From positions 12,276,001-12,340,000 of the forward strand of contig JAMPIQ010000002.1 of NCBI GenBank assembly GCA_024699855.1: a DNA stretch of 64,000 nt, in the 5' to 3' direction. The position numbers and the translations under genes are program-made. Below are positions 12,301 through 25,900 of the stretch, in pieces. The notes under the pieces are model-generated. The model searched no databases. It worked only from the letters and a program-made list of their open reading frames with translations, and was not told where the DNA came from. Position 1 is the first letter of the stretch; every line of letters begins with the position of its first letter. This DNA comes from Aphelenchoides besseyi (taxonomy: Eukaryota > Nematoda > Chromadorea > Rhabditida > Aphelenchoididae).

Positions 12301-15300
12301 AAAGTAAAGGGTGTCAGCGTCAAGTCCCGTCAATTTACTGTAGTATTGTGATTTTCCGGGTTCATGACGAACAATTTCGCCACTTTCAGTCCAAACGGGA
12401 TTATCACTATTACGCAATTCAATAATATAGCCAGCGACTCGATTCTTTGTTTCCGATACACCAGTCCATTGGACATTCAAAGTATGTGCACCTTCGGGAG
12501 TGACAGTTGGTGCAGTTAGGACGCTTGGAATCTTAAACGGATCAGTTGCATAACGAGTCCAGATCTCCGGACCAAATCCACGTTGAGTTCCGGCGGACAA
12601 ACTGATGTTATAGGTAGTTTCCGGCAATAGATTATCCAACAATTGGTCCAATTTTGGATGATCAACAACAACTGTTTGCAACGGAGAGTTCGGATCACTT
12701 TCTGGTCGATATGTGATTCGATATTGCGTAATGTGGCCGTGAGGATCAAGTGGTGGAATCCAACGAATATGCAATGAATGATCGGTTTTTGCAATCAATT
12801 CAATTGCTCGAGGAGCATCAGGCAAAATTTGAAGAGTATTCGCAATCACAATCGAACTATACGGACCATAATCTCCGCCTTCAATGTGTGCTGCGACTTG
12901 AACTCGATATTGTTGTCCATTCTCCAAACCAGTAATGTTGAAACAAAATCGTGGACTGATTGCCGGACACTCTAATCGCGGGTCTTTGCTGTTCACTTCG
13001 ATAGTTTCCCAATCACGAGCATTCAACAGTTGGTAGCGAAGTTTATATTTGTCGTGTGGTCCGTACGGTGGATAAGGCGGCAACCACGAAACGGCAAAGA
13101 AGTCCGTACCTTCTTGAGTAACTACCAAGTCTTGTGGTGGAAGTGGAGCCGAAGCCTTTGCAGTCATAACAACAAGATTTTCCGTGTTTGGACCGCCACC
13201 AATCGTGTTGTAACCTTTGACACGCATTACGTATTTGGTGAATGGTGTAAGACCATCGATAGTAACCATCAAATTTGAAGTGTTTGCAATTTGACGTTCC
13301 AATTTTGCCCAATCATCCAAGCCGACGATTTCGTACTCGTAATTTGTGATTTCACCATGTCGTTGAGAACAATCGATGGGTTCCCATTGAAAACTGAGCG
13401 ATCGTTCCAATGCGTAAGTCAACTGTAAGTTCAAAGGCGGCGCACTGGGTTGTTGTTGTTCAGTTGCTGCTTCTTTCGTTTCTTCAGGACCCAATTCGGT
13501 TGTTCGAGCACGTACTTTCACTTCGTACAATGAATTTGGTAAAAGTCCGGTGAGAATGTACTCAAGATCTTTGTGATTGTAGATTGTAACAAAGTCACGA
13601 CTGACATCTCGTGGTTCTTCTTCCGGGCATGCTAATCGATGTTTCAAACGATAACTGATATCGTAACCAACGACCGTTCCGTGTTGTTGTAACGGCGGCG
13701 ACCAATTAACGCGAATTTCATTTGGCGAAAGAGGAGTAAGTCGCATGTTCAAAACGGCACCCGGTGCTCCTTGACGAGTTGTAATCGTTTGTTCAGCACT
13801 CCATGGACTTGAGCCAACTTGATTACTTGCTCGTACACGTATAACCCAACGACTATTTGGTTCAGATGGGAATGTGTAATCGGTACGATCGACCGAAACC
13901 GGAACAATTTTTTCGGGCTCATTACCAACTCGATATCCGATTTCGATTGTTAGATGATCGCAATTCCATGTGTTTTTAGCCGGTCGAGCCCAAGAGACAC
14001 GAACTTCATTGGCTGAAGGAGCGTCAGCACGAACAGCTTGTGGTGGACTGTCGGGAGCTGAACATTTGGTGTGAGCACGAACTTCGGGACTTGGAGCTGA
14101 TGGTTGATTTTGTGGAGAAATTGTTACAACGCGAAGATCAACAACATTGTTAGTCGGAAGACCAGTAACCGTGGAGGTGTACGTGCGACGTCCGTATTCG
14201 CATGGAACTCGACGTTCGTATTGTTGCCAAGCGCCGTTGTCTAATCGATACTCAACCATAAAACTGCCACAACGACTGTCACCAGGAACATCCCACGCGA
14301 TTGTAACTGAATTCGATTTCTCTTCGATGACTCGCGGCGGATGTCTTAGCTCAAACATTGCTTCAGCATCAGTTGACATATCGACTGTTATGCCCGGGTA
14401 GTAGCGAGCATTCGTACTCGCTTCGACAGTTACCGAATAAACGGTGTTTGGTCGCAAACCATCAACTTGATATTGGAATGTGTTACGATCGACGGTGAAA
14501 GTACGTGGTGCTTCGGAACGATCACGCGGAATGACTGTGATGCGAAAAGCAGTGCATCGAAGTTCGTCCGTCGGTCGAACGGTCCAACCAAAACGTAGAC
14601 TGCTCGTTGTGCTGCCAATCTTTGTCAACGACATAATTTGAACGGTCTCATCTTGTGCCGGCTGCAAACGTTGTGGTTGACTCCAAGGACTCCAAGGACC
14701 TTCACGAGTTTTAGCAGACACTTGAAAATCGTAGGGTTGATTTGGTCGTAAATTGTCGATTCGACCGCAATGTGTAATTGATTGTGGTGAACTTGGTGGT
14801 AACTGTTGACGACGAACCAAATCAGGATCACACGGACTATAGGCCGGAAACTGTCGTTGTTGATAAGCTTGCGATCCAGAAGGCGCGTATTGACATCGGA
14901 ATTTGTCGAAATAACCGGCATTGTGTGGTGTTGTTTGCCAAACCAAATGTGCATCAGTAGAGTTGGTTGAGATTACTCGAGCTTCCGGAGCGCTGACTGG
15001 AATAGCACGTTGTGTGGTCTGGAATTGATGTTCTAGTGACCAAGGACCAGCGCCACGGCTTGTGTAAGCACGAATACGGAATGTGTATTTGGTTCCAGGC
15101 GACAAATTGTGCAGTTGTACACGAGTCGAACGAATGGTATCGGTGAACCGTTGGTAGTTGGAATAACGATCGTATGGCGAGACTTCGTACTCATATTCCG
15201 AAATATCGCCGTTCGTTTCAACACATGGTGGTGCATGCCAGCTGATTTCAGCACTCGTATCACCGACATGTTCAATTCGAACGTTGGCCGGTGCGGCAGT

Positions 15301-18300
15301 TGGAATGGACGGTTCGGTTTGAACTTCTCGAGTCACACGTTCACCAGCAATTTGAGTTTTTGCCGCAACACCAATACGGTATTTTGAATGAGGTTTTAAG
15401 CCGCTTAGAGTGTATCCGGGACCTGAACTCATGACCGTCTGAACGGCATCCGGAACGTTGTCGCACATTCCTCTTGAAACAAGTTGATATGTGACTTCGT
15501 AACCGGTAATTTGACCGTTCGGATTTTGCGGTGGTCTCCACGATAATTGAACGCTGTCAGCCGTTGGATAAATTTGAAGTTCCGAAATAGCACCAGGCGA
15601 TGTTGAGAACGTTTGTGAAGTTTGTGCTCGTGACCACGTTGATGAACCGCCCGGATTTGCTGCTTGCACTTCGAATTCCCATTGAGTATAAGGTTTCGAA
15701 TCAAAAACCACGTAGTTCTCGCCGTAACTCACGTTTCGATAACCTTGAGTCTCGGGACTGCTATATTTGACAACATACCACAAGCTGTCGCAATTCCATT
15801 CGGCTTCAGCCAATGGCTGCCAACTTAGTCGTATTTGTGCCGGGCCCAACGGTGTCACAGCCACGTTGTATGGTGGGCGACGAGGCGGCGAACATCGGCG
15901 ACTAGTTTGTAGTGCAATAGACGGTGAGACAAAGATTGGTGAGTTGTTTGATCCAAGTGCTTTTACACGAACTTCATAATGACGACCGGACGGTAAATCT
16001 CCCACATCAATGGTGTAAGGTCGTTGCCAACCCGCAAAATTGATTGTGTTGCGATGTGTGTTCCAGCGTGGTTCGGTTTGTGAGCGCCATTCAACTTGAA
16101 AACGAGCAATTGAATCCGGCGATGTGTTCGGACGAATACGCCAAGAAAGTCGCGGAACTCCTTGAACGTTTGTCACAAACGGACCCTCGATAAGATCACC
16201 ACTGGCAGATGGAGCTCGAGTAGAAACAGATGACGACCACGGACTTGATCCTGCCGAATTTGCGACTCGTACACGTGCCGTCCATTGCTGATCGGGTTGT
16301 GAATCGAATACATGGCTAGTCATTTTGCCATCAATACGGAAAGGAACCGGATAACTTGAAGGCTCATCGACTTGGATTTCGTAGAAAATGTTCGAACAAT
16401 GCCAACTGCTTTGCGGTGGTTGAACCCACGTAAGACGAACGTGTCGTGCATCGGGAGCATCCAAAGTCAAATGACTCGGTGGTTGTACCGGTGGTTGACA
16501 CGACGATTTGGCGCTTGCGGTTTGGCTTGTATACAAAACATAAGAGTTACGATCAAGTGCCTGAATTTGGATTTCGTACGGAACTCCAATGAGTAAGCTG
16601 GTCAAATCCAAACTGTATTGCTCGTTGTCACCAACATAAGGCACAATTTGTCTAGATAACACTGTTTTTAGCCTGCTGCTTTTGTTTGCTTACCCATAAG
16701 GATTCCAACCGGTTGAGTCGGAACGATACAAAACTCGGTAGCCAAAAACACCGCGTCCATTTCCCTGACTTTGCCATCTAACTTCTAACGCACCATTTCG
16801 ACCTTGCGATACGGACGGCGTAGAAATCAAAGCTAAAGCGACGGAAATTAAAACTCATAACTCGACATGAGAAGAAGCAAAAAAATTAGTTTAACACTGC
16901 ACTCCATTTGAACATTTTCACAAGACAGGGAAACAAGACAAGTGCATTGTAATGAAAATGCAACACTTAAAACTCATTAATTGACCTTTAAAACCATCCC
17001 AATAGCTTTTTGTTACCTAATAAATTTTCTATTCAAACCCAAGTGCGCTGCGAACAAGCACAATCGTTGTGTTTAAAAGCTCCGCCCAATTAGATTAATT
17101 CCCAATGTTAATTAAGTGTTTTAAAGTTTGAAACGAGATATCGGACAAAGTAAACAGTTTCACAAACACTTGAAGCAGATATATAAATTGATGGACATAC
17201 GGGAACAGTAGACAAAGAAGTGATGTTAAGACGAATAAACAGGACTAATGGCTAAAGGTTGTGTATCAGATCGGAAACTTTGCAAAGAACGAAAAGAAGA
17301 ACACACAAACTGGACATTGGACAACGAATGCCCGTAATAGCACACACAACACACTTGACAAACCTCCGCGATTATGCTCGGAATAGGCCGAGAACTGGTC
17401 GCCTGTTCTGCACCAGAAGTCAGTTCGAGGATCGCAGATTTCACGACGTGTACGTTTGTGTTCCAAATTTGACGTCGATGTCGCGTTATCAGACACTGAA
17501 GAAGCGGATGGGTTACACAAGGATCGAGATATAAGAAAAGGAATTGATATTCTAAATCAAAAGGCGAAAACATTTACAATTAAAGCACCTATTTCTCCAA
17601 AGACTCAAAACGCTGTCATTTGTACAACTATCGTTTCGTAAGCCAATCGAAAACGTTAGCCAATTGCTTTTGAATTTCAGCAGATAACCAAAACTAATAA
17701 TCTTTAAATCGATTAACAACAAAATCATACGCACATCTACGACTACAAATCAAAGCTAACAGAGAAGAGTAATTGGTATTCAAAAATAAGAGCATAACAG
17801 AAAATCATTCTGGTTATCGAACGCTGAATGACACCCTTGTTACCATTCTTCAAATATCACAATTAAAAAAAACAAGAATCAACATCGGAATCAAACTTTT
17901 TGGTTAGTATGTCGTCGTAAAGTTTACGAAGATGCCCGTCGATCTCTTCAAAAGTTAATTCATGCTTATGCTCCTTGACTATTGTCTTATAATCATTTAA
18001 ACTTGTCTAATCAGTCTCTATCTACAGTTCAAAGCGAGAAATGAAAGCGAACTTAAAATACTTATCAAACGGTTAATTTGCCACAACTGGATTCAAACGT
18101 CCATTTCTGTTTCCAATGATCTTACAGAGGATAAAGTCGAATAAGCCGAAGCAACAAAGCATTTCGCGGATTTTAGATGTTTTACAATCAATGGGATAAA
18201 ACAAAATCGATGAAAACCAACCTGACCGACCGACATTCAATCCACTGCTTCCTTGCAAACTTGTCGTTGTCGACACGGGGCCCACGCCCAACTTGTTCGC

Positions 18301-21300
18301 TGCACTGATTTGTAAACTTGCACTATTCGGATCGATGACATCAAGTTTTTGCTCACGAGATTGGCCATTGACTATCTGTTGAATAGATGCACCATCGATT
18401 GTACCACTGATCACGAAGTAGAGACTGCAATCAGCTGGCTGGCTCGGGAATGACCATCGAAGAATCACTTGGCGTTCATTAGAGTTCGTTAAAGTGACTT
18501 GTTCTGGTGAATTTTTGATTTCTGAATCGAAATTAGCCATTATTCTAATCGACTACTTACTTTCACAGTTGCCTTTCAACTCAACAACATTCGAATACGC
18601 CAATGCATTTCCATCGGCGCCGATTGCACGAACACGCAAATTCAATTGTTGGGCAATGAGAACAGAGCGATCAATCGTATGTTTGAAGTTGTTTTGTCCG
18701 GGCGTATTAGGAGCATAACTGCCGGCTGGACGCCAGTTTTCGGTCTTGTCCGCATTTTGTTCAACTTGATATGCACGTACGGCACCCGCATCACCAGTGA
18801 CTGTCCATGTCACTCGGATTTCCGATTCCTGGTCTTGAACTTGTGCGTTTGTCAATTTCAATCCCGTAGTGGAAGTTAGATCGTGAGCACTAACCACGCT
18901 CTCGTCTTCTAAAAATGAATATAATTAAACGAACATAAACACAAGGTCAGTTGTTAGTATTACGCACCAGCTTCAACCAAAATAAAGAAGATTGGACTAC
19001 CATGTGAAGTCCACTTTCCCGTTTTTAGTTCGTAAATAAGCTACAAACAAAGAGAAATGCACGATTAGTTAGTTAGAGTAGTTAGTAACGCGTACATTAG
19101 CCGTATATTGCTTTCCATATTCCAAATACTTCAAGTCATAACAGAAATCTCTTCTCGTAGCTACTTTGACTGGACAACGAAAAAAATGCGGACTTCTAAT
19201 CACGTTCGTCCATTTGTGTGTTCCGGCCAACTTGTACGACAATCTAAACCGTTGAAGTGGTTTGTTGAGCAAAATTATTCTTCGTACTTGAACTTGGAGA
19301 TCTGATTACGATGTTTGATCAACGGTGTCCAAACCAAAAACGATTTTGGCGGAGAAAGAACGACACGTGTGTTATAAATGTTTTCTGTTTCTGCAAATTC
19401 CGCTTTTTAACTGCGAATAGAACTCGATACGTAAAAGTTGTTGGTGTACGAATATCAGAAGACATCCACAAACGTTTTGAAAGCAGTTTCCAACTCACCT
19501 CGTGATACCCAATCGGGGTCGAAGATGTGTTTGCGACATGCCGTCCAAAACGCAGATAACATTAGTACATGAAATAAAAGCGCAATGGTTATAAGAAGTT
19601 AGTGAATTAATGAGCGTTTTAAAAATCAAATTTCACTCCACACATTTTAATGTTAATTGAAAACTTAAAATCTCAATTGAATTCGAAAATCTACCTGGAG
19701 CGTCGGTTGTAACCGATTCAACGATCGAACTCCACGGACTATGACCGTTAGTCAAACGACTACGCACACGAAAACCGAACAACGTTTCGGGTGTTAGATC
19801 TTCGATTGTTACTGTTGGTTCGGGAGCAAACGAAGTTGTTTCGGGCGGACCATCTTCTTTTTTCCAAATCTAAACATCCACTTATTCTTCGAATAAACAA
19901 AATAACACCAACCGCATATTCGTATCCGACAACATTCTCGGCACCGTTCAAACAGTTCGGAATCGTCCATGTGAACGTCAATGTGTTAAGAGATGGTTTC
20001 ACTTTAACTCCGGTTGGTGTGCCCGCAGGACCGTTGCAAGCGCGTGGACTGTGTGCTTTTACTAAGGACTCTTTTGTTTTGGCCACAGCTCGATCATCAG
20101 CCCCGACCATCATTACACGTACCGAAAATGCATTGTCCAAATCGGTAGCATCAACGGAGTAACTTTCTTCGCCACTCACGGCTTCACGATCCGCACTAAC
20201 ACGTTCCCATCGAGTAGCGTTACTGGATTTGTACTCGACTACAAATCGCTCAACATTCAACTCATCAGCTGGAGCTTTCCAATGAACTGCGTAATTTTCA
20301 GGATTATCGCCGACAATCACTGGAACATCTTCGAGTTGAACGGTCGGTTGATCGGCGGTGGTAAAGACGAGACGATAAATTCGACGCGGTTCATGGTCAA
20401 CGTATGCAATCACACCGACTTCATAATCACTTCCTGGTGTTAGCTCAGTGAAATGAAAACTATCGATTTTGGATGACACACGCGTACGCTCGATTCTTTG
20501 AGCCACATCATCTTCGAATTCGACTAAAACAACTTCATATTGTTGAAGTCGCTCATCATCGAGATGTTTCCAGCGAATTCGAGCTTCGTGTTCACCACGA
20601 TATTCGGCTGCAATGTCTGACGATGCTTCGGGAACTAAAAATAAGTGTTAAGGCAATCAGTAACATTAGTATGTGATACCATCTCCTTTTGTCGATACAG
20701 TTATTAACTCCTCATTCCACGGACTTGTTGCATGCGAACGATCAACAGCTCGAATTCGAACCACGTACTCGGTTCCCGAAAGCAAATTCGTAACACTTGC
20801 TGACGGCTGGGCAACGGTCATTCGATGAACGTCGAAACGCTCATTTTTCAGACCTCGAAGTTCGATTTGATATTCGCCAACGCTGCCACACTCCGGTGCT
20901 TGCCATGCAAGTGCTACGCTGTAGTGGCCTCGTTCTTTCACGTCTACATCTCGTGGTGCAGTGATCTCGTCTGCAAACAACACGAATTTGTTTACGCCAA
21001 AAGTTGAATTGTACCTCCATCACATTTGATGCTCACGATTTCATTACGTGCACGAATCTCTGGCGTTTCAACCAGAACCTCGTTTTTATCGCCAAGAACT
21101 TTAATGCGCACAAAATACGAAATACCAGTGGGTAGACGAGGAATCTAAAAATCAACATCAATTGCCAAAGAGTGACCTTTAAGTTTATTTGTATTGGATT
21201 ACAGATGCAGTTTTTTCATCGAAAGTTTGTTTCATTGGACAAATTTCTCACAATTTTCACGCTCAATTGGTCACGATTCGAACTTAAATGCAACGTTTAG

Positions 21301-22994
21301 ATGTTTATTTGTGAGTTTCCGCTACAACACCTTCAACAGTCGTCGATTTGTAGTGAGTGTTATTCTCCGGTTTTCAAAACCAACAACCATTCTTTAGACG
21401 ATTCATTGAGCGAATTCAATGTCAAAGAAATTAGTCGAAAGGTCCAATCAAAAGGAGCCCATTTGAGAAAACGATCATTTTGTGGCATGTCAAAAGGACC
21501 GTGGGGGCGCTTCGTTGCACCGTAAGTTAACGACAAGGAATGCCTTTATTAGACGGTTTCCGACTCAAAACCCGTCGCATCTCTCTAACTCTATTCGTTG
21601 CTCCTCATTGGCTCAAACTGGTTTTTTGACTGCCGACTTCCTTCTTCTGTGCTTCTCATCAATCGACTGAGCAATCGAAGCGGCACTCATTTTGTGCAGA
21701 TGAAGCAGTTTAATTGAATACGTAAAAACACGGCGACCCATTAGGTTTCAAGTAAGCTCAAAGCGCAAAGATCTCCAGCTGGTCAATTCGAACTTAACTG
21801 TTGATTGAACAACCGCCCAACTTCTTACTCATCGACTTTTGGGTTGGTCGATAGTTTAAAGTTTGAAAAGGAAATCACGGACAATGTTGTAAGAAGAAAA
21901 AGACAAATTGCCGTCCTGTTTTGTTGTTTGGCGGAAAATAACAATACTGATTAAACTGCTGCGCGGGAGATCAATGAAACGCCCAAGTTGTTTCGGACCA
22001 TCAACAACGAGACATAATGCATGAGTCATCGAATCAACGTAAGTTGACTGTAAACTTTGAAGAACAAGTTATTTATCGCTCGGTCGGATGTTTTGCGCGT
22101 TGTAAACAACCTACTTGAACTCTGTACTGATGATTCGGTCCTTTGTATGGAATGACACCCGAATGTACGTTCCATTGAGTTTCCTTTTCGGCACGATATT
22201 CAACAATAAAGCCACGTATAGATGAGTCAGGATGATCACCACTCTGTATTCCTTCCCATTCAACGGTTAGCAAGCTCTCCGCGCCGCGAGCTTCACGTCG
22301 TACCCTCAAAGCTCGTTCATCTGAAATTTTGGTTATTGATTGTACAACAAATTAACTGTAATCATGTTGATCTCATTAGCAGGGTTCATTTGATGAACGA
22401 AAACATTTTCGTCAACTTTTTACTTGTAAATTGCAGTTCGAAATTCCGGTTCGGTGATTCAGACACAATCGCGTAATACAAAATTGTCGCGTCATTCTCT
22501 GAGTCAGCATCGACGGTCAAAAGAATTTTCGTCGAAATGGACAGTTTAGTAGTTGCAGGTGAAATTTGAATTGCCAACAAAAACGAAACGATTTTCGTAC
22601 AAGTTTTCGTAAACAAACAAAAGCTGTGCGTCATTTGTTGAACGTTTTTTCGCATAGATAATTGCTTCAGACGAGCAAAAAGAACTAAAAGAAATGCATT
22701 CAAACGTCCATGATTGATTAATCTCCTTATAACAACAAAGAAGTTAAATGAGCCAAAGATTCCGGTTTGTTTGCACGCGAATAAGAAACTTCACTCACCT
22801 GCATGGCACACGGTAAGAAGGCAAATCGAAGCCAAAAGACTCAGCAACGTGGGTGATATCAGTTGAAAGGATTCGGGCCACGTGATCGGCCTTCGCTTTT
22901 TGCGTGGTAAGGACCCCGCAGAGTCCATTGCCATTACTGTGCAACCTCCGTCGGCCTCTCGATCCTTACGAGCACTGTAATTGTTGACTCCCAA
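3373..22994 (-). CDS. let-805: LET-805/myotactin orthologue: giant FnIII-repeat transmembrane receptor
   Basis: One gene of about 19.6 kb encoding roughly 4,200-4,300 residues. In C. elegans, myotactin is a hypodermal transmembrane protein of about 4,450 residues with more than 30 FnIII domains that keeps fibrous organelles aligned with body-wall muscle. Here the first exon has ATGs at 22994 and 22934 and a hydrophobic signal segment (LLSLLASICLLTVCHA). About 35 FnIII repeats follow, with recurring WxPP and GLxPxTxYxxxVxA motifs; a single open exon (about 12060-16662) holds some 15 of them. The last FnIII exon ends at about 7363, then come two alternative transmembrane exons (6371-6476 and 6106-6217) and a basic, Ser/Gly-rich tail of some 500 residues ending HLSQP-stop at 3375-3373. 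No Ig, LDL or phosphatase domains were seen, which argues against Sidekick, DSCAM or LAR. Small exons in 18.2-22.7 kb are less certain. Large introns (about 16.85-18.2 kb and 21.15-22.08 kb) show no separate gene. Confidence 0.88.
5353..5750 (-). repeat. let-805: Fourfold glycine-tyrosine repeat in the let-805 cytoplasmic tail
   Basis: Just inside the membrane the tail holds four copies of a 12-residue motif, [FY]xxGYxx[GA]xxD[AG]: FEEGYRHGYGDA, FHEGYAKAIRDA, YSTGYMQGFRDG and FVQGYVDGFKDG. They are spaced about 30-37 residues apart. The repeat is degenerate at the DNA level, so it is an old protein repeat, not a fresh tandem duplication. I do not know a named domain for it. Confidence 0.7.
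6106..6217 (-). other. let-805: let-805 transmembrane exon B (112 nt, phase 1 to 2)
   Basis: Acceptor TTTCAG sits directly above 6217 and donor GTATCG directly below 6106. The exon reads SRWPWWWLALALALLLLLIL and ends in CCCLPLWCLR: one helix with a Trp cluster at the outer face and a Cys-rich inner face. Like exon A it begins in phase 1 and ends in phase 2, so it can replace exon A in frame between the last FnIII exon and exon 5938-6001. Joining A to B would shift the frame. Confidence 0.75.
6371..6476 (-). other. let-805: let-805 transmembrane exon A (106 nt, phase 1 to 2)
   Basis: Acceptor TTTTAG sits directly above 6476 and donor GTAAGT directly below 6371. The exon reads WEMIPWRLLLIFFLIVLLL... 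and ends in ICCCGNP: one helix of about 20 residues with a juxtamembrane Cys triplet. It starts in phase 1 and ends in phase 2. That fits the upstream FnIII donor (...GRIR-G, GTATGT at about 7363) and the downstream exon 5938-6001. It cannot be joined in frame to exon B, which also needs a phase 1 donor. Confidence 0.75.
12060..16662 (-). other. let-805: 4.6-kb intronless FnIII exon of let-805
   Basis: An uninterrupted minus-strand frame of about 1,530 codons encodes around 15 consecutive FnIII domains, while the flanking parts of the gene are broken into exons of 45-470 codons. Each repeat shows the FnIII tryptophan in strand B and the tyrosine-rich strand F (for example TKYTFRIRAYTSRGAGPWS). 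The lower boundary is a splice donor near 12060-12020; the remainder of the open frame down to 12046 is intron read-through. Confidence 0.85.
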
Positions 22995-25900
22995 TCAAAA
23001 CGGTAAATTGCCGACCTGAAAGCTACGATTAATTTTGTTCCGATCGTGGGTTGTAAATGAAATTCGGAAGCCTCAGAAGCGTTTGCACGACAACGGCATT
23101 CGAAAAACAAAACGCGCGAAAATTGCAATCAAAACGCTTGAAATATTCGAGCATTAAATCGTTGACGCGCTTGACCTTTTCTTCAACTCTTTCTCGGTTT
23201 CGATTTTACTTCGAAGAGAATCGTTTACTCGGCGGTTTCGTCGCCCCGACATTCTGCATGTAATTTACAAATCAAGAAATAATGGGAAACAAGTGACGGC
23301 GAAAAAAGAAACCCTTGCAAAAAGCCCCTTCAACGTTTCCCCAATGCGCGAGTTGTTGATTAGTTGATTAAGGGTTTCGCGATTACGCGCACAACGTTGT
23401 TGCCCAGGCGCACGCGTTAACGACTGATAGTAAAGCCGAGCGAAGAAGTTTCGGAGAGAAAAAATTAAAACGGCAAACCACAACAAAAGGCGGGTTTCAT
23501 GATGACACACAACAACGGTTTAGTACCGAGCCAAAACGCATTAGTGGTGTCAAGAATTGTGACAGTCATTCAGGAGAAAGCGTCAATTCCCTTTTCGTTA
23601 CTCGAATGTAATAAACCGAAGGCCGATCGTTCAATTGCCAGAGGCCCGCTGCGCAAAACCAATCAAACGCGCAAAACGGTTTGATAATTGCTGTTTCCAG
23701 AGGGTGCCTCCGAATGAAAGCGACTGTTACAACGACGACAGAAACCGTTTAAGTCGAGAAATACGATCGAATAGAACTCAATACAAGCAATTGATGAAAT
23801 GCTTCCATTCAACAACAATAATGAAACCAATCACGTCGTTGTAGGGTCTCTAGCAAACGTATACTGAAGTTCAACAAAACACTCGCCCGTCTGTGAATCA
23901 CGGCAAATCTTTTCGATAAGAAAACGGTACAAATTAAGAACGAGAAGAAGGCGCAAAACCAGGAAATCGAATGATTTCCTTTTCATTCTGCCGACATATC
24001 CATTAAACGTAAGAAGTTGGAAAGAATTGTGTCCGACGACGAATTAAGCCGACAGATCAAAACCAAAATCTGCGCATTAACCAAATATTTCACACGACAA
24101 ACGCCCCTCATCGACGATCTCATTTGTCGGCAAACAACAATGAAGCTTCGCAATCAGATCAACGACTCAAAACGCGAGCTCGTCGCTCATTCGTTCCCGT
24201 TTCTTAATTAGCCGTAATCACAGAATCCCTTCACTGTTTCGGGAATTAACACAAAAGTTGGATTGAAAAAAAGAACATAGTGATAAAGCGCGTAAACGAT
24301 TACCGAAACGTAAGAACGCAGTCGTCACGCATTTTTGTTGCTCAAAAAGCGTCCTTGAAGTAAGAAAGCACAACTATGAGTCACGAATATCTGCATAAAC
24401 AAATTGCCCACGGCAACAACTCGATCAGAAGATCTCGTCTGCCAAACCCAAATCTCTACTACAAACAGGCAGGAATGAGCAACTCGTTAGCAATTTCGAA
24501 GCGATCACACAATCCGCGTCAATTAACAAAGCCATTCGTGAATCAAAACGACTGTAAAATTACACACAAATAAGAAGCAAACAAAAGTTTGCGACGCAAA
24601 ACGAGCAAAAAGGGGCGTGTTGTTTGCCGAATTCGCAAAAAATAATAAGAAAACCCACGGAAAACCGATCGGTCACTTCGTCTGCACTGGTAAAAAAAGA
24701 CCTCGTTTGCGTCCAGCCCACGAAGTAGATTCCCGAAGCACAAACTCCCGGTCCTTAAGGTTCGTCAGTGACCGTTCGATGTTGTTTACAGGAAACGAAT
24801 TCAAGTGACTTTCCAAAAACGACCACGACACTTCAAAACGACAATCTCACTCGCTTCGTTGTATTACAAAAATCCGCTTGCCGTTCAAGTGCGCCGGAAA
24901 AATGAGTGCGGGAAAGACTCCTTTTTGCCGTTGGCTGAAAGCGCCGGACGTTGATCAAGTCTTCTGGTGCAGAAGAATATACGAAGGAAGCAACAACAAA
25001 AAAAGCACATGAACAGAAAACCGCTTACTTCGTGCGGTGAAAACATTGAAGACGCCGCCTTCGCTGCGACAACTACGTGACCCACGACCCTTGAGAAGGA
25101 TAAGCGTGTTAGACGATCGGAAGTGCAAAAAACGATACTCCCGTTGCAATTTGCCTCTCGTTTCTCATTAGACTCTTAACGCGCAACAAATCCACACGTG
25201 AAAACGATCGGAGGACAAGCGCGCATCATCGGGACGCACGGCATGAGTGGAAACTAATAAGTGAGCTTGTTGTCGGTCAAGTGTGTCGTGACCTCTGTTA
25301 CGCAAAAACCGCATGAAAATTTACCGTCACTCACAACAACTCGAGGATTTACCGTGAGTGATCTGTTTTCGTTGTGGAAATCGTTTTCCAGCGCCGTCGT
25401 TTCCACTGGTTTTTGAGATGAATTGCGTGGACTGTTAAATTTCAACAAAAAATCTAATGACCGTCAACAAATTGAATCAGAAACTGCGAAGCGCACGATT
25501 CGCGATGTTTCGACGGGAACAAAATGTTTGAATGTGGTGCCGATTTTCACGCATTCCACACACCCGAAATCCGCTAATTTGGTATAACGTAACAAGAGCA
25601 AAATCATGTCGAGTTGCCCGACAGTGACCTTTGTGGTCATTTCGCGCCTGCGGCGATTTGCGTACCAAAAGTCGGCTCACGCAAACGATTTCGATGCCAA
25701 AAACGCGGAAATGAGCGAAAAAACGGTTGAATTGCGCGAACTTTCGTGAATCCCAATTCGTGGATGGCGGACACATAATCCACTTACTGAATCGTTAGAA
25801 CATCGAGAGCCGAAAGATTGGTGACTGTCTGCATGGAAAATGACATTAGATTGACCAGTTAGCCAAAAGTTTCATGAACAATGGGGTTGAAATGAGCAAG

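Noticed and set aside
17226..17573. Open frames within the let-805 intron at 16.85-18.2 kb as a nested gene
   Set aside because: Overlapping frames exist on both strands without splice sites or recognisable motifs.
25477..25776. 99-codon minus-strand frame in the gene desert
   Set aside because: No start context, splice sites or similarity; a frame of this length is expected by chance in this much sequence.
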